NCBI RefSeq assembly: GCF_025813715.1 | Contig: NZ_CP107532.1 | Location: 4,994,001-5,058,000, forward strand | Direction: 5' to 3' | DNA: 64,000 nt | Source: Methylobacterium sp. FF17 | GTDB lineage: Bacteria; Pseudomonadota; Alphaproteobacteria; Rhizobiales; Beijerinckiaceae | In this document: piece by piece, positions 45,233-52,662 of the stretch | Position numbering within the stretch: the stretch's first letter is position 1 | Layout: each line of letters opens with the position of its first letter | Position numbers and translations under genes: made by a program | Notes under the pieces: generated by a model | What the model saw: only the letters and a program-made list of their open reading frames with translations | Told to the model about the DNA's origin: nothing | The model's database searches: none

Positions 45233-45261
45233 CGCCCCGGCCCGCAATGCGCGCCGGGGCG
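45233..45261 (-). terminator. Hairpin between adh and the small coiled-coil gene
   Basis: CGCCCCGGC (45233-45241) and GCCGGGGCG (45253-45261) form a 9-bp perfect stem with an 11-base loop. Likely the terminator of the alcohol dehydrogenase gene, whose stop is 92 bp away; it has no T tract. Confidence 0.5.
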
Positions 45262-45352
45262 TTGCCGTCAAGATATCATCCGATGCCGTCGATCGTGATC
45301 ACGAAGCCGCTCGCGCGGACCCGGCACGGGAACGGGTTTTCGAGGCCCCGGC

Positions 45353-46525
45353 TCAGTTGGGATGAAACACCACCTTCACGCAGCCGTCCTTCTTGTCGCG
45401 GAAGGTCTTGTAGAGGTCGGGTCCGTCCGCGAGGTCGGCGGAGCGGTGGGTGATCAGCGAGGTCATGTCGAACTTGCCCGCCTGGATCAGCTTCGTCAGC
45501 GTCTCGAGGTAGCGCTTCACGTGGGTCTGGCCGCTCTTCATCGTCAGGCCCTTCTGTACGATCGAGCCCATGTTGATCGGCAGCGGGCCGCCATAGACGC
45601 CCGGAACCGAGACGATGCCGCAGGGGCGTACCGCCTTGATCGCCTCCGCAAGTACGTAGGGGCGCTCGGTCGAGGTCAGCTTCTCCTGCAGGGTGCTGAG
45701 AACCCCGGCGATGCCGTGGCCGGCGGTGGCCTCCATGCCGACGCAGTCGATGACGCCGTCGGCGCCCTCCCCCTTGCTGATCTCCTTGATGCGCTCGAAC
45801 ACGTCCTCCTTCATGAAGTCGATGACGTCGGTGGCACCGTATTTCCAGGCCAGCGCGATGCGCTCGGGCACCGTCTCGATGGCGATGATGCGCTCCGCAC
45901 CCATGATCTTGGCCGACTGGATCGCGAACAGGCCGACGGGCCCGGCGCCCCAGACCGCGATGATCTCGCCGCCCTTGATCTCGCAATGCTCGGCGGCCTG
46001 CCAGCCGGTGGGCAGGATGTCGGTGAGGAACAGGACCGATTCGTCGTCCATGCCGTCCGGCACCTTCATCGGGGCGACGTCGGCCATCGGCACGCGTACG
46101 TACTCCGCCTGGCCGCCGGCATAGCCGCCGGTGAGGTGCGAGTAGCCGAACAGGCCGGCCGTGGTGTAGCCGAACTGGGCGGCCGCCATCGCGGCGTTGC
46201 GGTTTGAGCGCTGGCAGACCGACCAGTTGCCGAGCCGGCACTGGCGGCATTCACCGCAATTGATGTTGAAGGGTACGACGATCCGGTCGCCCTTCTTGAA
46301 CTTGGTGAAGCCCGCGCCGACCTCGACGACCTCGCCCATGAACTCGTGGCCGAGCACGTCGCCGCTCTCCATGGTGGGCATCTGCCCGTCCATGAGGTGG
46401 AGGTCCGAGCCGCAGATCGCGCAGGACGTCACCTTGATGATCACGTCGCGCGCATCCTCGATCCGCGGATCGGGAACCGTGTCGCAGCGGATGTCGCCCT
46501 TGCCGTGCCAGCACAATGCTTTCAT
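45353..46525 (-). CDS. Zinc-dependent alcohol dehydrogenase (MDR superfamily)
   Basis: 390 residues. Starts 'MKALCWHGKGDIRCDTVPDP'. Catalytic zinc ligands in 'SCAICGSDLH' (C38 and nearby) with His60-Glu61 ('VLGHEF'); structural zinc ligands C90, C93, C96 and C104 ('CGECRQCRLGNWSVC'). NAD binding 'AVWGAGPVGLFAIQSA'. The layout matches the glutathione-independent formaldehyde-dehydrogenase-like group of MDR enzymes, so oxidation of formaldehyde or another small aldehyde/alcohol is possible in a methylotroph; the true substrate is unproven. GGAG lies eight bases before the ATG at 46525; an in-frame start at 46702 would add unrelated residues. A GGAAC-N19-TT motif is 157 bp upstream, so stress control is possible. 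Confidence 0.9.
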   Translation of the reverse strand: MKALCWHGKGDIRCDTVPDPRIEDARDVIIKVTSCAICGSDLHLMDGQMPTMESGDVLGHEFMGEVVEVGAGFTKFKKGDRIVVPFNINCGECRQCRLGNWSVCQRSNRNAAMAAAQFGYTTAGLFGYSHLTGGYAGGQAEYVRVPMADVAPMKVPDGMDDESVLFLTDILPTGWQAAEHCEIKGGEIIAVWGAGPVGLFAIQSAKIMGAERIIAIETVPERIALAWKYGATDVIDFMKEDVFERIKEISKGEGADGVIDCVGMEATAGHGIAGVLSTLQEKLTSTERPYVLAEAIKAVRPCGIVSVPGVYGGPLPINMGSIVQKGLTMKSGQTHVKRYLETLTKLIQAGKFDMTSLITHRSADLADGPDLYKTFRDKKDGCVKVVFHPN

Positions 46526-46681
46526 CGCGGATCTCCAACCGGCCGGCGCCGGTTCGCGGCGCGCGGGACTCGGAACGTGTGTGGGGAGGGAGGACGCCGG
46601 AACGTCGGAGGCGATGCGGGGCCTCCGGGCGGGCGTAGCGGGAACGGGCGTTGCGGGCCTCGGGAATGGCCCCTCGCCGAG

Positions 46682-46707
46682 AAGGTCGCCGATCCTCGAC
46701 ATGTTCC
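46682..46707 (-). promoter_or_regulatory. Candidate EcfG promoter for the alcohol dehydrogenase
   Basis: On the minus strand GGAAC (46707-46703), 19 bases, then TT (46683-46682; read as CCTT, as at the VOC gene). The 5' leader would be about 150 bases, rather long. Confidence 0.35.
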
Positions 46708-46818
46708 CTGTCGAATTCCCTGGCGAACGAGGCGCTCCGGCGAACCGGGCCCCGGAACGCCCGCCGCGTCGCGCCCGTTGGCCCTGCGATCCCCGGATGG
46801 GGGAGACGGATTCGCCGC

Positions 46819-47025
46819 ATGCTTCTCTTCGCCCTCGCCGTCACGCTCCTGGCTACCCTCGGGTTGATCGCCGTGCGGCGGCGGCATGTGGGGCGCCTGA
46901 CCTCCTTCGCGACCCTGGTGGCCGCGATCATGCTGATGATCTGGCTGCAGGATTCCGGCCTGCTTCCCGGCATGCAGGGGCCGTTGAGCGGCGAACGCGC
47001 CCGCACGAGCCTCGATGCGCCGTAA
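46819..47025 (+). CDS. Small membrane protein, unknown function
   Basis: 68 residues. Two hydrophobic spans: 'MLLFALAVTLLATLGLIAV' (1-19) and 'SFATLVAAIMLMIWLQDSG' (about 29-47), joined by a basic loop 'RRRHVGRL', so the loop is cytoplasmic. The tail is 'LLPGMQGPLSGERARTSLDA'. GGGGGAG lies upstream. No family recognised. It is 115 bp before a long hairpin and the receiver gene on the same strand. Confidence 0.6.
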   Translation: MLLFALAVTLLATLGLIAVRRRHVGRLTSFATLVAAIMLMIWLQDSGLLPGMQGPLSGERARTSLDAP

Positions 47026-47139
47026 CGGCCGCTGGCGTCACAGCGTCTCGCGGCTGTCGCTGCGTCGCGTCGAATGCCATGGACCGTTCCGGCGCATCGT
47101 GCGTTCACAGCACGGCCCGGGCTCGTGTCTTGCTCGGGT

Positions 47140-47192
47140 GCCAGCACCGCTCCCGCCCGTCCGATGATGCGACGGGCGGGAGCGGTGCTGGC
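47140..47192. repeat. Hairpin with a perfect 22-bp stem before the receiver gene
   Basis: Bases 47140-47161 pair without mismatch with 47171-47192 across a nine-base loop (CGATGATGC). The stem is GC-rich (CCAGCACCGCTCCC arm core). It ends 23 bp before the ATG of the receiver gene at 47216. There is no T tract, so it may be a strong terminator of the upstream gene, a leader structure, or a DNA-level inverted repeat. Confidence 0.8.
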
Positions 47193-47215
47193 GACGAGCG
47201 AGGGGTTCAGGGGTC

Positions 47216-47599
47216 ATGGCGAAAATCCTGCTGGTGGAAGATCACGAGGAGATCTGGGACTTCCTGTCCCGCCGGCTGAAGCGGCGCGGCTACGACGTCA
47301 TCCTGGCCCATGACGGCGAGTCGGGCGTACAGCAGGCGCGCACCAGCCGCCCCGACGTCATCCTCCTCGACATGAACCTGCCGATCCTAGACGGCTGGTC
47401 GGCGGCGCGCGTGCTGAAATCCGGCAGCGACACGCAGGGCATTCCGATCATCGCGCTCACCGCCCATGCCATGTCGGGCGACCGCGACAAGGCGATCCAG
47501 GCGGGCTGCGACGACTACCACCCCAAGCCCGTGGATTTCTCCAAGCTGCTGACCCAGATCAGTGCGGCGGTCGGCCCGCAGGCGCCCGCGACCGCCTGA
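47216..47599 (+). CDS. Single-domain response regulator, DivK-like
   Basis: 127 residues, one receiver domain. 'KILLVEDHEEIWDFLSRRLK', phospho-acceptor Asp52 ('DVILLDMNLPILDGW'), Thr82 ('IIALTAHAMSGDRDKAIQAG') and Lys104 ('DDYHPKPVDFSKLL'), so all signalling residues are present. The 'HPKPVDFSKLL' ending and lack of an output domain resemble DivK-type receivers, which act by binding histidine kinases or adaptors. AGGGGTC precedes the ATG. Just upstream is a hairpin with a 22-bp perfect stem, which could affect its expression. Confidence 0.88.
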   Translation: MAKILLVEDHEEIWDFLSRRLKRRGYDVILAHDGESGVQQARTSRPDVILLDMNLPILDGWSAARVLKSGSDTQGIPIIALTAHAMSGDRDKAIQAGCDDYHPKPVDFSKLLTQISAAVGPQAPATA

Positions 47600-47696
47600 G
47601 CGCCCCGCTCCCGCCACGACGAATCCGTCCCTGTCCGCCCGATGCGTGATCGTCGGGCGTCCGCGTCGCTCACCCTGACGAGACCCGAACAGACCG

Positions 47697-49604
47697 ATGA
47701 GCGCCGATCCCATCACCGCCCGTCTGCTGCGGCAGGCGATGCCGGTCTTCACGACCCTGGCATCCTGCCTCCTCGTCATCACCATCGCGGCGGCGCTCTA
47801 TCTCGGGCGCGACATCCTCGTGCCGGTGACGCTGGCGATCCTCCTGAGCTTCGTGCTCGTGCCGGGGGTGCGCCTCCTGCGCCGCATCCGGGTGCCGCGG
47901 GCGCTCGCCGTCCTCGTCGTGGTGCTGACGGCCTTCGGGGCGCTGACGGGGGTCGCGCTGCTGATCGCCAATGAGACGGCCCAACTCGCTTCGGACCTGC
48001 CACGCTACCAAGTGACGATGCGCGAGAAGATCGCGGCGCTCAAGGAGACGACCGCCGGCAGCGGAACCCTGTCCCGCATGGTCGACATGGTGCAGGATCT
48101 CAGCGCCGAACTGCAGCCGGAACTGAAGGCGACGCCGCCCGATGGAGCCGCCGGCACAGCCACCCATCCGCTCCACGTCCAGATCGCGGCGGCCAAGGCC
48201 GGGCTGTTCGGCACGCTCGGCACCCTCGTGGGGCCGATCCTGCATCCGCTCGCCACCACCGGCCTCATCCTCATCTTCACGATCTTCATCCTGCTCCAGC
48301 GCGAGGACCTGCGGAACCGGGCGATCCGGCTCGCCGGCACGGGCGACCTGCGGCGGACGACGGCGGCCATCGACGATGCGGTCGGGCGCCTCAGCCGGTT
48401 CTTCCTGGCGCAGCTCGGCCTCAACATCGCCTACGGCGTGGTGATTGGCCTCGGCCTGTGGTGGATCGGCGTGCCGAACCCCATCCTGTTCGGCGTGCTC
48501 GCCACGGTCTTCCGCTTCGTGCCCTACGTGGGCGCCGTGATCAGCACCGTGCTCCCGCTCATCGTGGCCGCGGCCGTGGACCCGGGCTGGACCATGGCGA
48601 TCGCCGTCGCCATCCTGTTCCTCGTGGTGGAGCCCATCGCGGGCCACGTGATCGAGCCGCTGCTCTACGGCCATTCCACCGGCCTCTCGCCCATCGCGGT
48701 GATCCTGGCGGCCACCCTCTGGGCCTTCCTGTGGGGGCCGATCGGCCTCGTGCTCGCGACCCCGATCACGGTCTGCCTCGTGGTGCTGGGGCGCCACATC
48801 GAGCGGCTCTGGTACCTCGACGTCATCCTGGGCGACCGGCCGGCCCTGTCGCCGCCCGAGATCTTCTACCAGCGCATGCTGGCGAACGACCCCGCCGAGG
48901 CCATCGATCAGGGCCGCATGTTCCTCAAGGCCCGCGCCCTCGTCACCTACTACGACGAGGTGGTGCTGGCCGGCCTGCTGATGGCGCAGGAGGATCTCTC
49001 GCGGGGCACCCTCGACCGGACCCGGCAGGACGCGGTCGGCACCGCCCTGCGCACCGTCGTGTCGCGTCTCGGCGCCTTCCCGGTGCGGCGCAAGCTCGGC
49101 TCCGGCAGCGCGACGGCGGGGAATTCAGAGACGTCGGCCGCCTTCGACGCCATCGGTCCCGACCGCCAGGTCGCCGCCGTGGTGATGCGTCCGGCCGATC
49201 TCGCGCCACGCTGGCAGGCCGCCCGGCCCGTGCTCTGCGTGTCGAGCCGGGGCCCGTTCGATGAGGCGGCGACGCTGATGCTCGCCCAGATCCTCGGCCG
49301 CCACGGCCTCGCGGCGGACGTGATGTCGATGGCGGACCTGCGCCGGGGCGAGCGGCCGGCGGACCTCTCCGGCATCGCGCTGGTGTGCTTCTCCTACCTC
49401 GAGCCCGTGAGCCTCTCGCAGATCCGGCTCAACGTGCGCCAGGCGCGCCAGGCCATCCCGGGCGTCCGGGTGCTGGTCGGGTTCTGGCGCGAGCGCGACC
49501 CCGCCTCCATCGACCGCCTGCGTCGGACGCTCTCGGCCGACGTGCTCGTGACCACCTTGAACGGCGCCCTCGACGCAGCTCTGACCTTCGCCAAACGGGG
49601 GTGA
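47697..49604 (+). CDS. AI-2E family transporter with long C-terminal extension
   Basis: 635 residues. The first about 370 are the AI-2E/PerM fold with some eight membrane spans ('VPVTLAILLSFVLVPGVRLL', 'LILIFTIFILLQREDLRNRA', 'FVPYVGAVISTVLPLIVAAA', 'GPIGLVLATPITVCLVVLGR'). The family is usually about 350 residues. The extra 260 residues are soluble: a helical region 'IFYQRMLANDPAEAIDQG', then an alpha/beta part 'RPVLCVSSRGPFDEAATLML' and 'VLVGFWRERDPASIDRLRRT', with a Rossmann-like strand pattern. The extension may be regulatory. Transported substrate unknown; the AI-2 label is historical. Confidence 0.88.
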   Translation: MSADPITARLLRQAMPVFTTLASCLLVITIAAALYLGRDILVPVTLAILLSFVLVPGVRLLRRIRVPRALAVLVVVLTAFGALTGVALLIANETAQLASDLPRYQVTMREKIAALKETTAGSGTLSRMVDMVQDLSAELQPELKATPPDGAAGTATHPLHVQIAAAKAGLFGTLGTLVGPILHPLATTGLILIFTIFILLQREDLRNRAIRLAGTGDLRRTTAAIDDAVGRLSRFFLAQLGLNIAYGVVIGLGLWWIGVPNPILFGVLATVFRFVPYVGAVISTVLPLIVAAAVDPGWTMAIAVAILFLVVEPIAGHVIEPLLYGHSTGLSPIAVILAATLWAFLWGPIGLVLATPITVCLVVLGRHIERLWYLDVILGDRPALSPPEIFYQRMLANDPAEAIDQGRMFLKARALVTYYDEVVLAGLLMAQEDLSRGTLDRTRQDAVGTALRTVVSRLGAFPVRRKLGSGSATAGNSETSAAFDAIGPDRQVAAVVMRPADLAPRWQAARPVLCVSSRGPFDEAATLMLAQILGRHGLAADVMSMADLRRGERPADLSGIALVCFSYLEPVSLSQIRLNVRQARQAIPGVRVLVGFWRERDPASIDRLRRTLSADVLVTTLNGALDAALTFAKRG

Positions 49605-49764
49605 GGCCGTGTCGGCGCGGGCCGGTCATTTGACATCCCTCCGGGCTTGACCCACTTCTCCCCGGCGCCGACCCCCTCTCCGGACGGGTGGCGACGCCCC
49701 CCCGCACAATCTGCGATCGGTCGTTGCTGCGGGTCAGGCTCTGACGAGAGGCTAGAATCCGCAC

Positions 49765-52569
49765 ATGAAAGTCGTCGTCGTCGAGTCGCCGGCCAAGGCC
49801 AAGACGATCAACAAGTATCTCGGCCGCGACTACGAGGTTCTCGCCTCGTTCGGCCATATCCGCGACCTGCCCGCCAAGGACGGCTCCGTCGATCCGGAGG
49901 CGGACTTCCACATGCTGTGGGAGCTCGACGACCGGGGTTCGAAGCGCGTCTCCGACATCGTCAAGGCGCTCAAGGGCGCCGACGGCCTGATCCTGGCGAC
50001 CGATCCGGATCGCGAGGGCGAGGCGATCTCCTGGCACGTGGTGGAGGCGCTGACCGCGCGCCGCGCCCTCAAGGGCATGCCGGTGGAGCGCGTGACCTTC
50101 AACGCCATCACCAAGGCGGCGGTCGAGACCGCCATGCGCCAGCCCCGGCAGATCGACCAGGCCCTGGTCGACGCCTACCTCGCGCGCCGGGCGCTGGACT
50201 ACCTCGTCGGCTTCAACCTCTCGCCGGTGCTGTGGCGCAAGCTTCCCGGCGCCCGCTCGGCGGGCCGCGTGCAGTCGGTGGCGCTCCGCCTCGTCTGCGA
50301 GCGCGAGCGCGAGATCGAGGTCTTCAAGCCCCGCGAGTACTGGTCCCTGGTGGCGACCCTCACGACGGAGGCCGGCGCCACCTTCGAGGCCCGGCTCACG
50401 GGCGCCGACGGCAAGCGCATCCAGCGCCTCGACGTCGGCTCCGGCGACGAGGCGGCGGCCTTCGCGCGCGACCTCGAACTCGCGACCTTCCAGGTCGGCA
50501 GCGTCGAGGCCAAGCCCGCCAAGCGCCACCCCGCACCCCCTTTCACGACCTCCACCCTGCAGCAGGAAGCATCGCGAAAACTCGGCATGGCGCCGGCCCA
50601 GACCATGCGGGCGGCCCAGAAGCTCTACGAGGGCGTCGAGATCGACGGCGAGACGGTCGGCCTCATCACCTACATGCGGACCGACGGCGTCGACATGGCG
50701 CCGGAGGCCATCGAGGATGTCCGTCGGGTCGTTGCGAAGGAGTACGGCGAGCGCTACCTGCCGGGTGCACCGCGGAAATACAGCGTCAAGGCCAAGAACG
50801 CGCAGGAGGCGCACGAGGCCGTGCGCCCCACCGACATGAGCCGGCTGCCGAAGACCGTGGCCCGCACCGTCGATGCCGAGCAGGCCAAGCTCTACGAGCT
50901 GATCTGGACGCGCACCGTGGCGAGCCAGATGGAATCGGCCGAGCTGGAGCGCACGACGGTCGACGTCGTCGCGCAGGTCGGCCCGCGCAAACTCGACCTC
51001 CGGGCGACCGGTCAGGTCGTGAAGTTCGACGGCTTCCTCACCCTCTATCAGGAGGGCAAGGACGACGAGGAGGACGAGGACGGCAAGCGCCTGCCTCCGA
51101 TGACGGCCGGCGACCCGTTGAAGCGCGAGCGCATCGCCTCGACCCAGCACTTCACCGAGCCGCCGCCGCGCTATTCCGAGGCCAGCCTCGTCAAGCGCAT
51201 GGAGGAGCTCGGCATCGGCCGGCCCTCCACTTACGCCGCCGTGCTGCAGACTCTGCGCGACCGCGAATACGTGCGCATCGACAAGAAGCGACTGGTGGCC
51301 GAGGACAAGGGCCGCCTCGTCACCGGCTTCCTCGAGAGCTTCTTCAAGCGCTACGTCGAATACGATTTCACCGCCGAACTCGAGACGCAGCTCGACCGGG
51401 TCTCGAATGCCGAGATCGACTGGCGCGAGGTGCTGCGCGATTTCTGGCGCGACTTCTCCGCCGCGATCTCCGGCACCAAGGAGCTGCGCGTCACCGAGGT
51501 GCTCGACGCACTCAACGACCTGCTCGGTGCCCACATCTTCCCCGAGAAGGCGGATGGATCGAATCCCCGCACCTGCCCCACCTGCGGCGCCGGTCAGCTC
51601 TCGCTCAAGCTCGGCAAGTTCGGCGCCTTCGTGGGCTGCTCGAACTATCCCGAGTGCAAGTATACCCGCCAGCTCGCGGCGACCGGCGTGGACGGCGACG
51701 GCGAGGGCTCGTCCGAGAATGGCGGACAGCCCGGCACCCGCGTGCTCGGCAACGATCCCGTTTCCGGCCTGCCCGTGACGGTGCGCGACGGTCGCTTCGG
51801 CCCCTTCGTCCAGCTTGGCGAGGCCTCCACTGAGAAGGAGGCTCCGAAGCCCAAGCGCTCGTCGATCCCGAAGGGCACCAGCCCGTCCTCGGTCGACCTG
51901 GAAATGGCGCTGAAGCTGCTCTCGCTCCCGCGCGAGGTGGCCCGTCACCCCGAGACCGGCGAGCCGATCCTGGCCAATCTCGGCCGCTTCGGGCCTTACG
52001 TGCAGCACGGCAAGATGTACGCGAATCTCGGCCGCGACGACGACGTGCTGGAGATCGGCGCCAACCGGGCCATCGACCTCATCGTGGCCAAGGAACAGGG
52101 CGGGGGCCGGCGCGGGCCGGCGGCCGATCCGGGCCGTCCCCTCGGCGAGCATCCGGAGACCGGCAAGCCCATCGTGGTGAAGTCGGGCAAGTACGGCCCC
52201 TACGTCACCGACGGCACCACCAACGCGACGCTGCCCAAGACCATGGCGGCCGAGGCGGTCGACCTCCCGCAGGCGCTCGAACTGATCGCCGCCCGCGAGG
52301 CGGCGGGCGGTGGCAAGAAGAAGGCTCCGGCGCGCAAGGCGGCGGGCGCGAAGGCGTCGCCGAAGAAGGCGGCGGCCAAGACGCCCGGCAAAGCTGCCAA
52401 GGCCGAAGCTGGGGAGGACGGGGCTGACGGCACGCCCGTGCCTAAGAAGGCTCCCCCCAAGAAGACCCCAGCGAAGAAGACCCCTGCGAAGAAGGCCTCC
52501 GCCAAGGCGGCGGCCGATGGCACCGCCGGTGCGGAGCCGGCCGCCGCCACGACGCGCAAGAAGGCGTAG
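49765..52569 (+). CDS. topA: DNA topoisomerase I
   Basis: 934 residues. TOPRIM domain 1-140 ('KVVVVESPAKAKTINKYLGR', 'ATDPDREGEAISWHV'). The type IA core follows with 'AGRVQSVALRLVCEREREIE' and the active-site Tyr303 in 'GLITYMRTDGVDMAPEA'. One clear C-terminal zinc ribbon starts at C604 ('CPTCGAGQLSLKLGKFGAFV', then 'CSNYPEC'), followed by ribbon-like repeats that have lost the cysteines ('GRFGPFVQLGE', 'GKYGPYVTDG'). The tail (about 845-934) is Lys/Ala/Pro-rich ('KKTPAKKTPAKKASAK'), probably for DNA binding. Relaxes negative supercoils. The usual alphaproteobacterial neighbour dprA is not upstream here; parE lies 2.3 kb downstream. Confidence 0.97.
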   Translation: MKVVVVESPAKAKTINKYLGRDYEVLASFGHIRDLPAKDGSVDPEADFHMLWELDDRGSKRVSDIVKALKGADGLILATDPDREGEAISWHVVEALTARRALKGMPVERVTFNAITKAAVETAMRQPRQIDQALVDAYLARRALDYLVGFNLSPVLWRKLPGARSAGRVQSVALRLVCEREREIEVFKPREYWSLVATLTTEAGATFEARLTGADGKRIQRLDVGSGDEAAAFARDLELATFQVGSVEAKPAKRHPAPPFTTSTLQQEASRKLGMAPAQTMRAAQKLYEGVEIDGETVGLITYMRTDGVDMAPEAIEDVRRVVAKEYGERYLPGAPRKYSVKAKNAQEAHEAVRPTDMSRLPKTVARTVDAEQAKLYELIWTRTVASQMESAELERTTVDVVAQVGPRKLDLRATGQVVKFDGFLTLYQEGKDDEEDEDGKRLPPMTAGDPLKRERIASTQHFTEPPPRYSEASLVKRMEELGIGRPSTYAAVLQTLRDREYVRIDKKRLVAEDKGRLVTGFLESFFKRYVEYDFTAELETQLDRVSNAEIDWREVLRDFWRDFSAAISGTKELRVTEVLDALNDLLGAHIFPEKADGSNPRTCPTCGAGQLSLKLGKFGAFVGCSNYPECKYTRQLAATGVDGDGEGSSENGGQPGTRVLGNDPVSGLPVTVRDGRFGPFVQLGEASTEKEAPKPKRSSIPKGTSPSSVDLEMALKLLSLPREVARHPETGEPILANLGRFGPYVQHGKMYANLGRDDDVLEIGANRAIDLIVAKEQGGGRRGPAADPGRPLGEHPETGKPIVVKSGKYGPYVTDGTTNATLPKTMAAEAVDLPQALELIAAREAAGGGKKKAPARKAAGAKASPKKAAAKTPGKAAKAEAGEDGADGTPVPKKAPPKKTPAKKTPAKKASAKAAADGTAGAEPAAATTRKKA

Positions 52570-52594
52570 CCCGGAGGGCGTCGGGGCGGGAGCC

Positions 52595-52612
52595 CCGTCA
52601 CACCGGTGCCAT
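52595..52612 (+). promoter_or_regulatory. PHO-box-like direct repeat before phoX (weak)
   Basis: CCGTCAC-N4-GTGCCAT keeps the 11-bp spacing of a PhoB box with two mismatches per half. It is 51 bp before the phoX start, a suitable distance. Weak on its own. Confidence 0.25.
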
Positions 52613-52620
52613 GCGGGACG

Positions 52621-52651
52621 GGTAGCGGGTTGGGTTCGCCAACCTGCTACC
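52621..52651. repeat. Hairpin with 13-bp stem between topA and phoX
   Basis: 52621-52633 pairs with 52639-52651 with one G-T pair and a GTTCG loop. It ends 11 bp before the phoX ATG. It may end the topA transcript or fold in the phoX leader. Confidence 0.65.
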
Positions 52652-52662
52652 GGATCCGACCC

